From positions 1-25,795 of the IMG/VR virus record IMGVR_UViG_3300025832_000058: a stretch of DNA of 25,795 nt. One strand, 5' to 3'. The position numbers and the translations under genes were made by a program. This DNA comes from a virus. Positions 1 through 5,930 of the stretch are shown here, in pieces; position 1 is the first letter of the stretch; each line of letters starts with the position of its first letter. The notes below the pieces were generated by a model. It saw only the letters and a program-made list of their open reading frames with translations, did not search any database and was not told the DNA's origin.

Positions 1-2
1 AA

Positions 3-326
3 GACTTTAACTGCCAAGAAACTGGGGAAAATAAAATGCATCCAGAATTTATTAAGAAGTTGGATCATTTGCGTGAGATTTGCGGTTTTCCGTTTATTAT
101 CACTAGCGGCTATAGGTCACCTAATCACTCTTTAGAGCGCTCTAAGCCAAATGGTGGCGGTAGTCACACTAAAGGCATTGCTGCCGACATACGAGCTTCT
201 GGAGGCTCTCAGAGGTATCAAATACAAAAGCATGCATACGCTTTAGGTTTTACTGGTATTGGTCAGCATAAATCCTTTATTCATTTAGATATTAGAGACA
301 CAAAGCCTGTTGCTTGGCCCTATTAA
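3..326 (+). CDS. M15-type peptidase (endolysin candidate), 5' end outside window
   Basis: Small zinc peptidase of the M15 (D-Ala-D-Ala carboxypeptidase / peptidoglycan peptidase) type, likely the phage endolysin that cleaves cell-wall peptides. Visible motifs are ITSGYRSPNHS, the zinc-binding SHTKGIAADI (S-x-H-x-x-G-x-A-x-D) and the late HLDIR. The first in-window ATG is at 36, with GGGGAAA upstream, but the same frame is open to the left edge and reads DFNCQETGENKMHPEF. That matches the N-terminal segment usual in this family (D/EF-x-C... then M-D/H-PEF), so the real start is probably left of position 1. There is no signal peptide in the visible part, so export would need a holin; none is identified with confidence here. 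It precedes the PRSRT protein on the same strand. Whether it is a carboxypeptidase or an endopeptidase cannot be told. Confidence 0.85.
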   Translation, partial: DFNCQETGENKMHPEFIKKLDHLREICGFPFIITSGYRSPNHSLERSKPNGGGSHTKGIAADIRASGGSQRYQIQKHAYALGFTGIGQHKSFIHLDIRDTKPVAWPY

Positions 327-431
327 TTTAAATATAACTAATGTTATACTTTGGGTGCGCTATTTGGCGTAAACTTTTTTCAATTGTTTCTTTTTGCCTT
401 GCTTATTGCGGGGTTTTTTTTGGTAACGCAA

Positions 432-923
432 ATGATAGAATTTATGGTTATTGGGCTTCCGCGCTCAAGAACAACATGGATGTCTAACTGGCTAACCACT
501 ACAGGTACTTTTTGCCTGCACGATTCTCTTTCTCAATATACTTTGTCAGAATTAAACCAGTACACTTGCAAAAAGACGTTCGGAGTTTCGGATACTGCCA
601 TTTATCAAGCAATGAAAGGCAGCATAAATTCACATCCAGCTAAAAAGCTAATTATTCATAGGCCCATTGATGAAATTAACGCATCACTAGGCCGTCATCA
701 AGTTTCTCAGTCAGATGCAGACGCTTTGCACGACATAAAAGGCATGCATGTAGACTTTAAAGACATAAATAGGATGGGTAAGCGCATTTGGATGCACTTA
801 ATAGGCGATGGATTCGACTCTGAAAGGTTTAATGAGTTAACGCTGATGAATGTTCAGCCTCACTTTGACGGTCTTCAGCCGATGAATCAGGCTAAAATAC
901 AATCTTGGCTATCTGGAAACTAA
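432..923 (+). CDS. P-loop sulfotransferase-like phage protein (PRSRT motif)
   Basis: A 163-residue protein opening with MIEFMVIGLPRSRTTWMSNW. This resembles the phosphosulfate-binding loop of sulfotransferases (G-x-PRS-x-T-T). Phage proteins with a GLPRSRT-x-W start followed by a C-(H/L)-H-(E/D) stretch are a recurrent family of unknown function; here the second element is TFCLHDSL. The rest has no motif I can name. The start is uncertain. No good Shine-Dalgarno precedes ATG 432 or ATG 444, and the frame stays open back to TTG 351, which would add a hydrophobic membrane segment (codons 351-431). A 48-codon ORF in another frame begins at ATG 341 and overlaps that segment. Substrate and role are unknown. 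It sits just after the lysis peptidase and converges on the tiny leftward unit at 941-1006. Confidence 0.6.
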   Translation: MIEFMVIGLPRSRTTWMSNWLTTTGTFCLHDSLSQYTLSELNQYTCKKTFGVSDTAIYQAMKGSINSHPAKKLIIHRPIDEINASLGRHQVSQSDADALHDIKGMHVDFKDINRMGKRIWMHLIGDGFDSERFNELTLMNVQPHFDGLQPMNQAKIQSWLSGN

Positions 924-941
924 AAATGCCCCGAAAGGCAT
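922..941 (-). terminator. Leftward intrinsic terminator of the 21-aa peptide gene
   Basis: Read leftward, a 5-bp stem (937-941 with 926-930) and a 6-nt loop are followed by five T. The hairpin abuts the stop codon of the leftward peptide gene at 941-943. There is no T-run on the + strand, so it probably does not stop rightward transcription well. Confidence 0.6.
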
Positions 942-1006
942 CATGATAAATCTTCTTTTGCTACTGCAAACAATCCTGCGATTACTACTACTAACATAAT
1001 TAACAT
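941..1006 (-). CDS. 21-residue hydrophobic membrane peptide
   Basis: Short leftward ORF from ATG 1004-1006 to TGA 941-943. It begins MLIMLVVVIAGLFAVAKE and ends with three more residues (D, L, S): one hydrophobic helix plus a short charged tail. Support for real expression is unusually good for so small a gene. A near-consensus GGAGGC Shine-Dalgarno lies at 1011-1016, a promoter-like TTCAAA-N17-TATAAT at 1032-1060, and an intrinsic terminator directly follows. It would insert in the inner membrane. The size and composition recall type I toxin peptides and tiny lysis or regulatory membrane peptides, but no homologue is recognised. The gene is monocistronic, separated from the main leftward operon by a terminator and the repeat region, and converges on the late rightward genes. 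Confidence 0.6.
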   Translation of the reverse strand: MLIMLVVVIAGLFAVAKEDLS

Positions 1007-1031
1007 CTGGGCCTCCTATTCATGGAAGCGC

Positions 1032-1060
1032 ATTATAAATACTATCGTTTATGATTTGAA
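1032..1060 (-). promoter_or_regulatory. Leftward promoter for the 21-aa peptide
   Basis: Leftward reading gives -35 TTCAAA (1055-1060), a 17-bp spacer and a perfect -10 TATAAT (1032-1037). Transcription would start about 20 bp before the peptide's ATG, which fits the Shine-Dalgarno position. Confidence 0.55.
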
Positions 1061-1284
1061 ATGATGGTTTAACATGGAATGTATATCATAAATGGTATGC
1101 TCACTGTAGTTACCATTTTTATGCGACCGTAATCTGTTACGGTACCAAATGTCAGATTTTTAACCCGTCATAATTGTCGTGTAAGCTAACTTGTGGTTAT
1201 TAAAACGTCATAATTGTCGTGTATTTGATCAATATACGAAACAATGTACATTATAAGATGCATTACAGCATCTAAAGTCTTAAA
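1061..1284. repeat. Non-coding interval with direct and inverted repeats
   Basis: No credible ORF. It contains two identical 18-bp direct repeats, CGTCATAATTGTCGTGTA, at 1166-1183 and 1206-1223, with 40-bp periodicity (close to four helical turns). Perfect inverted repeats are 1090-1097/1111-1118 (8 bp, followed by T's on +, a weak rightward terminator candidate), 1126-1132/1137-1143 (7 bp, 4-nt loop) and 1256-1261/1268-1273 (6 bp). The repeats could be operators, a packaging or attachment site, or part of an RNA. Nothing in the sequence decides between these. Confidence 0.5.
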
Positions 1285-1303
1285 GAGTAGCACGATGCTA
1301 CTC
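1285..1303 (-). terminator. Terminator at the end of the leftward early region
   Basis: A perfect 8-bp inverted repeat (GAGTAGCA / TGCTACTC) with a 3-nt loop, followed leftward by TTTAAGACTTT. It lies just past the stop codon of the last leftward early gene (1314), where an operon terminator is expected. The T-run is interrupted. Confidence 0.6.
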
Positions 1304-1313
1304 ACCAAAGTAT

Positions 1314-1577
1314 TTAAGTTTCTTTTTCATTACTATTCCTTTTGCGCCTAGAATAAACTGTCAGCGACAAGCTAAAACATAGCCATTGCAACACTATGTC
1401 TGTATTTTCCCAAGGCTTAAAACTACCGCCATTTGTAAAAAGGTTAGGCAGCCAAAACCACCAGTTTCGGCCAAAACGCGGCCTGCTTTTAGCGTCTAGC
1501 TCCCACTGTTCAAACTCAACGCCTTTGCTGCTGCCAGAAACAATTAAGTTTATAAATATGTAATCGGTAATCTGCAT
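1314..1577 (-). CDS. Small phage protein of unknown function (87 aa)
   Basis: Last gene of the leftward early region. ATG 1577 is preceded by a strong GGAGGA. The middle is rich in Trp/Phe/Pro/Arg (EFEQWELDAKSRPRFGRN, then WWFWLPNLF) and the C-terminal third has a hydrophobic segment (IVLQWLCFSLSLTVYSRR) that may be a single membrane helix followed by a positive tail. Two bases separate it from the upstream 58-aa ORF, so the two are probably translationally coupled. A terminator follows immediately. No function assigned. Confidence 0.6.
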   Translation of the reverse strand: MQITDYIFINLIVSGSSKGVEFEQWELDAKSRPRFGRNWWFWLPNLFTNGGSFKPWENTDIVLQWLCFSLSLTVYSRRKRNSNEKET

Positions 1578-1579
1578 TA

Positions 1580-1756
1580 CTATTCCTCCATATCAAACTC
1601 AAATGCTTCATCAAAGCCATTCATTATGTATTCAGCAATGCAGTTTGTTATTGTATATTCATCAGGGGTATCGGTATGCTTGTGCGCCCTGTTCCACCCT
1701 GCGTCTATTCCTTCCTCAACTATCCGCTCTATAAGCGGGTACATTTTAATTTTCAT
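1580..1756 (-). CDS. Small acidic protein (58 aa), possibly N-terminally broken
   Basis: Leftward ORF, ATG 1756 to TAG 1580, beginning MKIKMYPLIERIVEEGIDAG and ending FEFDMEE. It is acidic and probably helical, with no recognised domain. The start codon has no convincing Shine-Dalgarno (GTG 1759 is an alternative). Exactly in frame upstream lies ATG 1798 with a strong AAGGGG, opening a 10-codon ORF that stops at TAA 1766-1768. The gene may therefore have been about 72 codons before a nonsense change, or the short ORF may be a leader allowing reinitiation 9-12 nt later. It is coupled to the 87-aa gene downstream (2-nt gap). Confidence 0.5.
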   Translation of the reverse strand: MKIKMYPLIERIVEEGIDAGWNRAHKHTDTPDEYTITNCIAEYIMNGFDEAFEFDMEE

Positions 1757-1811
1757 CACGATATTTTAACTTATTTTCCATTGCTCTGTTGGACACATAG
1801 ATATCCCCTTT

Positions 1812-1844
1812 AAAAAGTAGTCCGTTGTCACCACCAGTGGACTA
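1812..1844 (-). terminator. Leftward terminator after the 75-aa gene
   Basis: Leftward reading gives a 6-bp stem (1839-1844 with 1818-1823), an inner partial hairpin (CCA/TGG) in the loop, and then a run of five T at 1812-1816. It lies between the 75-aa gene ending at 1879 and the short ORF starting at 1798. Confidence 0.5.
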
Positions 1845-1878
1845 GGCTGGCTCAAAAGGATGCGGGGACACCCTTGGC

Positions 1879-2106
1879 TTAATAAATAATTATCTCATAG
1901 GCAATGAAGCCAAAAAGACAAAAGTAAACTACTGCAAAATAAACCCGCTTGATAACAATGTCTGACATTAACCATGACTTTAAATTATGCCATGCCAAAC
2001 TTTTATCTTTATTCTTTTCTGCATTTTGAAATATTGCGTCAAAGTTATTAGCAAACTTGTCGCTGCTAACTGACATTGGACGCGCCTTATCTCCCTTACC
2101 GCTCAT
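1879..2106 (-). CDS. MSGKGDK-type small phage protein with C-terminal membrane helix (75 aa)
   Basis: Starts MSGKGDKARPMSVSSDKFAN followed by NFDAIFQ. This N-terminal signature (M-x-GKGD-x-RP...SV...A-N-x-D-x-IF) is common in small phage proteins of unknown role encoded in early regions. The C-terminal third (YFAVVYFCLFGFIAYEIIIY) is a strong membrane helix, so this version looks like the soluble module with an added anchor at the inner membrane. ATG 2106 has AGGTGA upstream. It starts 3 nt after the stop of the repeat-protein gene, so it is likely co-transcribed from the promoter at 2600-2628, and it is followed by a terminator at 1812-1844. Confidence 0.65.
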   Translation of the reverse strand: MSGKGDKARPMSVSSDKFANNFDAIFQNAEKNKDKSLAWHNLKSWLMSDIVIKRVYFAVVYFCLFGFIAYEIIIY

Positions 2107-2109
2107 AAA

Positions 2110-2562
2110 TCACCTGCAATTTACAGTGCCAAGTAAATCTTTTCTGCACACAATTCCGGTATTGCTTCTAGTGTTGCCTAATACATCGGTGCGCCAAGTA
2201 GTTCCATCAGAGCCTCGAGTAGTTCCTAGAACATCTGTTCGATAGGTAATGCCAGTAGATGATCGGGTAGTGCCTAATACATCGGTGCGCCAAGTAGTAC
2301 CTGTCATGCTGTCTCTGGTGGTTCCCAGAACATCGGTACGCAAAGTCCCAGATTGGGATGCCCCGCAAGAATATTGAATGTTGCCTAAAGCGTTAGTTCT
2401 ATATGAGCATGAAGCATCTGCTGTAAGGCTAAAAATAAGTAGACCTGAAACTGCAAACGCTAACCCGTATGCTTTCCAGTTTATTTTTTTCTCGTCAATA
2501 TACTGATCAGCTATTTTATTTGCTTCTTTAATAATTATTTTTGCTTGGCTTGTCTTTTTCAT
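2110..2562 (-). CDS. Membrane-anchored or secreted tandem-repeat protein (150 aa)
   Basis: Starts at ATG 2562 (MKKTSQAKII); an in-frame TTG at 2601 is less likely. The N-terminal 26 residues are charged and helical, followed by one hydrophobic segment (YGLAFAVSGLLIFSL) and then TADASC, which resembles either a signal anchor or a late signal-peptide cleavage region. The rest consists of five to six repeats of 16-17 residues with core RTDVLGTTR followed by S/T/G-rich linkers ending in aromatic or Cys residues. Paired Cys residues in the first and last repeats hint at a disulphide-stabilised outer part. DNA is also repetitive: a 28-bp stretch is identical near 2176 and 2272. Similar LG-T-T-R repeats occur in phage and bacterial proteins of unknown function. 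It has its own promoter and palindrome, so it may be a cargo ('moron') gene acting at the cell surface; that is inference. Confidence 0.6.
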   Translation of the reverse strand: MKKTSQAKIIIKEANKIADQYIDEKKINWKAYGLAFAVSGLLIFSLTADASCSYRTNALGNIQYSCGASQSGTLRTDVLGTTRDSMTGTTWRTDVLGTTRSSTGITYRTDVLGTTRGSDGTTWRTDVLGNTRSNTGIVCRKDLLGTVNCR

Positions 2563-2599
2563 ATTGGTTATCCCGTTTTTGTGTGTTTTATTTCCGATC

Positions 2600-2628
2600 A
2601 AAATACCACTATATATTGATTAAATCAA
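2600..2628 (-). promoter_or_regulatory. Leftward promoter with palindromic operator for the repeat-protein gene
   Basis: Leftward reading gives -35 TTGATT (2623-2628), a 17-bp spacer and -10 TATTTT (2600-2605). A perfect palindrome, TTGATTTAATCAA (2616-2628), covers the -35 element and would suit a dimeric repressor. The promoter lies between NinG (stop 2634) and the repeat-protein start, so the latter can be expressed separately from the early operon. Confidence 0.5.
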
Positions 2629-2633
2629 CATTA

Positions 2634-3068
2634 TTAATGTATTTCTCCTATTCTCCACTCTTGCTCCTTAATCTGTTCTTTAAGGTTTCTAGCAAATTGG
2701 ATCACTTCCTCTCTATTAAATTTTGGTGAAGACCTCCAAGCCAGACGCTGCATTGCCCTTATCCTTCTTGGGCCGTACATATCTTCCATGTATATGCGAT
2801 AAGCTTCTTGGATTTTTGTTGTTTTCATGCCGAACATATTGCAGCCCGCACATTGCGGATTTATGTTTTCTTCAAATAGCTTAAATACCGAATGTCGGCG
2901 GCTGTAAAAATGCCCACCTTGCATGTTCTTGTAGTGGTCTATTTTGCCGCAGGTGACGCACTGGCAGTATCCGTGATCATCGCTTGCCTTTAGCCTTACA
3001 AGTCGCTGCAAAAGCTTTGCGGCCTTATCTACTTCTTGAGCGATAGTAGACTTCTTACGCTTGGCCAT
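2634..3068 (-). CDS. ninG: NinG-like recombination protein (Rap family)
   Basis: A 144-residue member of the lambda NinG/Rap group, which stimulates phage recombination and resolves branched DNA in lambda. Visible are a basic N-terminus (MAKRKKSTIAQE), the zinc-binding cluster with YCQCVTCGK, the HNH-like QGGHFYSRRHS segment, and NPQCAGCN as the second Cys pair. The C-terminus is basic and helical. ATG 3068 is preceded by GAGGAAG; an upstream in-frame ATG at 3092 lacks a good site. The gene overlaps the end of the DUF3310-like gene by 14 nt. It is shorter than lambda NinG but has the complete core. Confidence 0.85.
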   Translation of the reverse strand: MAKRKKSTIAQEVDKAAKLLQRLVRLKASDDHGYCQCVTCGKIDHYKNMQGGHFYSRRHSVFKLFEENINPQCAGCNMFGMKTTKIQEAYRIYMEDMYGPRRIRAMQRLAWRSSPKFNREEVIQFARNLKEQIKEQEWRIGEIH

Positions 3069-3429
3069 ATTCTTCCTCTTCCAGCGTTTCAATAAGCTTA
3101 TCTAAGTACCATCGGCACTTCTGCAAGTCCTGTATCGGGTTTTCCTTCGCCTCATACCTCCACAAGTATTTCTGGCAGTTGCCTTTCAGGTAACCGTGAA
3201 ACGCATAAGAAGCCATTGATTCCTCAATTGCATCAATACACTCAATCCCACCACTTGCATAATGGTCTGGGTTATTTACTGCATCTGGCTCATCAAAATC
3301 AAAAATACTTGTGTTTATTTCAAACATTTCGTCTATTACTTGATCTATCCGTTCATTGTCATCAAAATCAATTGGTGGGTGTTCCTGCCTAAGTCTTTGC
3401 CAGTGGCTTTTATCAGCTTTATTTATCAA
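3055..3429 (-). CDS. DUF3310 (SaV-like) protein, TTG start
   Basis: A 124-residue protein whose C-terminal half carries the DUF3310 pattern common in phage early regions: VNNPDHYASGGIECIDAIE, then GNCQKYLWRYEAKENPIQDL and KCRWYLDKLIE. The N-terminal 50 residues are acidic and variable. Function is unknown; such genes often sit among nucleotide or replication genes. The start is TTG 3429, chosen because a strong GGAGGAAA lies 5-6 nt before it and the preceding 58-aa gene's TGA overlaps it (ATTGA). It overlaps NinG downstream by 14 nt, so translation is coupled through the block. Confidence 0.75.
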   Translation of the reverse strand: MINKADKSHWQRLRQEHPPIDFDDNERIDQVIDEMFEINTSIFDFDEPDAVNNPDHYASGGIECIDAIEESMASYAFHGYLKGNCQKYLWRYEAKENPIQDLQKCRWYLDKLIETLEEEEYGQA

Positions 3430-3602
3430 TGTATTTCCTCCAACGGGACTGTAAGTTCTTCAGGGTTGTCAAGGTTGCAGCGAGGGCACATACCATAAGC
3501 GCAATCGTCAGAACCAAGCCAGTATTCAAGAGGTAGACCGCATTCACAGTGCATCTTTTTGACTTTGATGCCGTGCATCGGAAATTCAATTACTTTGCTC
3601 AT
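3426..3602 (-). CDS. Zinc-ribbon microprotein (58 aa)
   Basis: Leftward ORF from ATG 3602 to TGA 3426, starting MSKVIEFPMHGIKVKKMH. Four Cys residues form two pairs, CEC (19 and 21) and CPRC (39 and 42), with one more at 34, suggesting a zinc ribbon. Its ATG overlaps the stop of the metallophosphoesterase gene (ATGA), and its own stop overlaps the TTG start of the DUF3310 gene. Internal GGAGG near its 3' end provides the ribosome site for that gene. The overlaps on both sides argue strongly that it is real. It may bind nucleic acid or a protein; the partner is unknown. Confidence 0.7.
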   Translation of the reverse strand: MSKVIEFPMHGIKVKKMHCECGLPLEYWLGSDDCAYGMCPRCNLDNPEELTVPLEEIH

Positions 3603-4768
3603 GTTTCCACCTTTATTTTTACTCTAGAGTCTTCACCGTTTTCTTTATGGTATACAACAGCCGTCATAGAACGCTCCGCACCGTATCCTGAATCTGAGTG
3701 CCATTGATCCGTAGCAGTAAGGCTACCCCAATGCTCAAAATGCATAGAGCCTACCTCTCTGGCCGTGTGATGATGTATATGACCTAGGTGACAGTATCTA
3801 TTCTTAGACTGGCTCCATTCGTCATCGAGATTCTTAATAACTGCCTGCAATATCTGTTCGTGCTTCATGCGATCACCGTGATGGAAGACAAACAGATTAT
3901 TGTGCCACTGGTAGTGAATAAACTTTGAGTAGTTTGGTAGGACGTTAACGCGGGTTTCATTGCTATACAAAAGCTCAAGACAGCTAGATAGGTGGCAAGC
4001 CATATCAGAATCATGATTGCCCCTAACATTAATAACTACTACCTCACCATGAACCTCAAGCATCTTATCTATCAACACCTGAAACAATCTACCAGCCAAT
4101 TTGAAGGTCTTGCCTATGCGAGTATCGACATCGACCGGCGTTCCTTTGGTGGTGGTATTGGCGCTGCTGTCGGCATGAAAAAAGTCGCCAACATTGAGCA
4201 GTACGCCAGTGTGAGCATCCCCAACCCTGTTAGCCAATCTGTCAGTAGCATCAATCAATATCTGAGTTGCTATCTTTACGTCCCAGTCATCGTCATCAAT
4301 CTTAGTTTCTGAGTCAGCTAACATTCCAAAATGGTGATCGCCAATCATGTACATGGCTAGGTAATCGTCATCAAGTGTTGCGGGTTGATCAACAGGCAAC
4401 TTAAAGCCAGTAAGGTCATCAGTCATCCCTTCCATCAAAGCATCAATCTTTTGCTTCATATTGCGCTTTTGAGGCTCTTGAATAACCCATTGCAAGGCTA
4501 TTGATCCGTCTTCTTTGTAAGCCGTAGACACCCGCTTGGCATCAAAGCCTTCCATCGTTTCCCTGTCTACGCTCTTATGAGGGGCTACACCCTTCGATGC
4601 TGCTGCCCTTTCTATACGCAGCATGATTCTATCTACGTTCCTTCGATCAATGCCAAGATCATAAGCTGCTTTTATATTTGATCCGTTTTTAATTACTGCA
4701 TTGCAAACTTCTTTTTGCCTTTCAGATTGTGCGAACTCCAATAAAACACTAGGGTCAATCTTGGCCAT
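3599..4768 (-). CDS. Calcineurin-like metallophosphoesterase with N-terminal HTH
   Basis: A 389-residue protein. Residues about 1-65 look like a helix-turn-helix (NIKAAYDLGIDRRNVDRIML), a layout resembling the DNA-binding end of small terminases or regulators. The metallophosphoesterase core follows, with GDHH (143-146), NVGDFFHAD (192-200), RGNHD (249-253), HHGD (296-299) and GHIHHH (329-334), which are the metal-binding motifs of the calcineurin/Mre11-type fold. Related phage proteins are annotated as phosphoesterases or DNA-repair nucleases; the substrate is unknown. ATG 4768 has AGGAGA upstream and follows the NinB stop by 1 nt; an upstream in-frame extension to 4813 lies inside NinB and is not needed. 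All metal ligands appear present, so it should be active. Confidence 0.85.
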   Translation of the reverse strand: MAKIDPSVLLEFAQSERQKEVCNAVIKNGSNIKAAYDLGIDRRNVDRIMLRIERAAASKGVAPHKSVDRETMEGFDAKRVSTAYKEDGSIALQWVIQEPQKRNMKQKIDALMEGMTDDLTGFKLPVDQPATLDDDYLAMYMIGDHHFGMLADSETKIDDDDWDVKIATQILIDATDRLANRVGDAHTGVLLNVGDFFHADSSANTTTKGTPVDVDTRIGKTFKLAGRLFQVLIDKMLEVHGEVVVINVRGNHDSDMACHLSSCLELLYSNETRVNVLPNYSKFIHYQWHNNLFVFHHGDRMKHEQILQAVIKNLDDEWSQSKNRYCHLGHIHHHTAREVGSMHFEHWGSLTATDQWHSDSGYGAERSMTAVVYHKENGEDSRVKIKVET

Positions 4769-4769
4769 G

Positions 4770-5228
4770 CTATCTCTCCTGCTGGTTTTGCAAGGCGGCG
4801 TATTCGCTCTCATGCGGCACGCTTAACATAACCCCCTGCTTGGTAGCCCAATGATACACTTGATCCAGAAAGTAAGCCATTTCACCTTTATTTAGGTTTT
4901 TTGTTGATTTAACTTGGTCTGACATTACTTCTTTTCCGATGTTTACAGTGTAACTACCAATAAACCTTTTTTTAAGCCAGAGCTTCCAAACCTCTTCAGG
5001 CTTGTCATGCGTCACAACGTGGCCTTTCTTTGCCATCTCTTCAGATATTTTTCTGTACCAAACATGCGCCATAGCGTCTTGGCTTAAAGACCTGCTGTTT
5101 TGATAGGCTTCAAACTTTATGCACAGAGGTTTTGAGTAATCCCAGCTCTCTATTCTGTTTAACAAAAACGGCAACCGCTTTTCTACTTCGGATTTGTCGT
5201 TAATTTTTACAAAGTCACCTTGGCTCAT
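4770..5228 (-). CDS. ninB: NinB-like recombination protein
   Basis: A 152-residue homologue of lambda NinB (Orf), a single-strand-DNA-binding recombination mediator that helps replace RecF/O/R functions in phage recombination. Recognisable are the acidic-aromatic start (FVKINDKSEVEKRLPFLLNR), SRSLSQDAMAHVWYRKISEE, the PEEVWKLWLKKRFIG segment and the C-terminal TKNLNKGEMAYFLDQVYHWA. ATG 5228 is favoured because GAGGGT lies upstream and the codon overlaps the stop of the preceding gene (ATGA); another in-frame ATG at 5246 lacks a site. It forms a lambdoid recombination set with ERF, exonuclease, SSB-like protein and NinG. Confidence 0.88.
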   Translation of the reverse strand: MSQGDFVKINDKSEVEKRLPFLLNRIESWDYSKPLCIKFEAYQNSRSLSQDAMAHVWYRKISEEMAKKGHVVTHDKPEEVWKLWLKKRFIGSYTVNIGKEVMSDQVKSTKNLNKGEMAYFLDQVYHWATKQGVMLSVPHESEYAALQNQQER

Positions 5229-5569
5229 ATTAATACCCTCAACCATTTATCAGATAATCTCATACTGGAGGTTTCCAGCTTGTCAGACCCTCTAGTTCTC
5301 ATCATGTAATCAGACGGTTTCTTCTGGGCATCACCAACTCTGTACAAGTCTCGATCAGTAAAGAATGGCTTACCGTACAACCTGCCCTTAATTGTTGCTT
5401 TGCTGACGTTAACTGCCTCTTGCAGTTGCTTATAAGTGTAATAGTTACCGTATTCCAGTTTAGTATTATGGCATCCACAAACTGGGTTTATGCAGTTGTG
5501 ACATTCAGGATGCTTTTTATACTGAATCAATCTTGGTTTATTAGATGCTGGCACGAAATTCTCCATCAT
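5225..5569 (-). CDS. Cys-cluster plus HTH protein of unknown function (114 aa)
   Basis: Residues 23-34 form a compact Cys/His cluster (CHNCINPVCGCH) that could bind zinc. Residues about 44-75 (YYTYKQLQEAVNVSKATIKG) look like a helix-turn-helix of the kind used for DNA recognition. The C-terminus is basic. It starts inside the end of the replication-type gene: ATG 5569 gives a 29-nt overlap, and a GTG at 5554 with GGAG 6 nt upstream is an equally good start. Its stop overlaps the NinB start (ATGA), which supports expression. It may be an early DNA-binding regulator or replication partner; no family is recognised with certainty. Confidence 0.6.
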   Translation of the reverse strand: MMENFVPASNKPRLIQYKKHPECHNCINPVCGCHNTKLEYGNYYTYKQLQEAVNVSKATIKGRLYGKPFFTDRDLYRVGDAQKKPSDYMMRTRGSDKLETSSMRLSDKWLRVLI

Positions 5570-5930
5570 AGTAATAGCCGCGCAAATTTAGGTAATACTG
5601 CTTCATCTGCATTAGCTGTTCAGGGTCAGTAATCCAAGTCACATCAGTCAATTGCATATCTAATGTCTTGGCCCGTAGACTATCTGGGTCTTTGTATTTT
5701 TTGTAGCTAGAAGGGCTACCAGAAGATCCGCCCTGCTCTTGAGCGCGACCTAACCAACTGTTGCAGAACTTCATAACTCCAGAAGGCGTTTTCCTTTTTG
5801 CTGGGTTAGCCTCACACCAAGTAGCCATCTTCTTTAGTTCCTGCTCAACATCTACCTTTTCGTAAGCGCCCTTCCACTCTTCAATGGCCTCCTCGCTAGG
5901 ATTCCAGTCTTTACCTGACTTTAACTTCAT
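5541..5930 (-). CDS. Replication-module protein resembling the C-terminal part of phage replication initiators
   Basis: A 129-residue protein. The segment NPSEEAIEEWKGAYEKVDVE, then LKKMATWCEANPAKRKTPSG and FCNSWLGRAQEQGG, follows a pattern (D-V-x-x-x-L...W...ANPA-x-RK...F...WL-x-R) frequent in the C-terminal region of phage replication proteins of the O/DnaT type. The N-terminal DNA-binding domain of such proteins is absent, so this is either a stand-alone short version or a remnant left after loss of the upstream half, with the HNH gene now in its place. ATG 5930 has GGAG 8 nt upstream and overlaps the HNH stop (ATGA). It overlaps the next gene by 29 nt. Confidence 0.55.
   Translation of the reverse strand: MKLKSGKDWNPSEEAIEEWKGAYEKVDVEQELKKMATWCEANPAKRKTPSGVMKFCNSWLGRAQEQGGSSGSPSSYKKYKDPDSLRAKTLDMQLTDVTWITDPEQLMQMKQYYLNLRGYYYDGEFRASI

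Noticed and set aside
341-487. 48-codon rightward ORF with hydrophobic start, possible holin or spanin
   Set aside because: Starts at ATG 341 and overlaps the possible N-terminal extension of the PRSRT protein, but has no ribosome site and no recognisable lysis-protein motif. Left as an alternative only.
3992-4312. Rightward ORF of 106 codons
   Set aside because: Shadow of the metallophosphoesterase gene on the other strand; no ribosome site or family resemblance.
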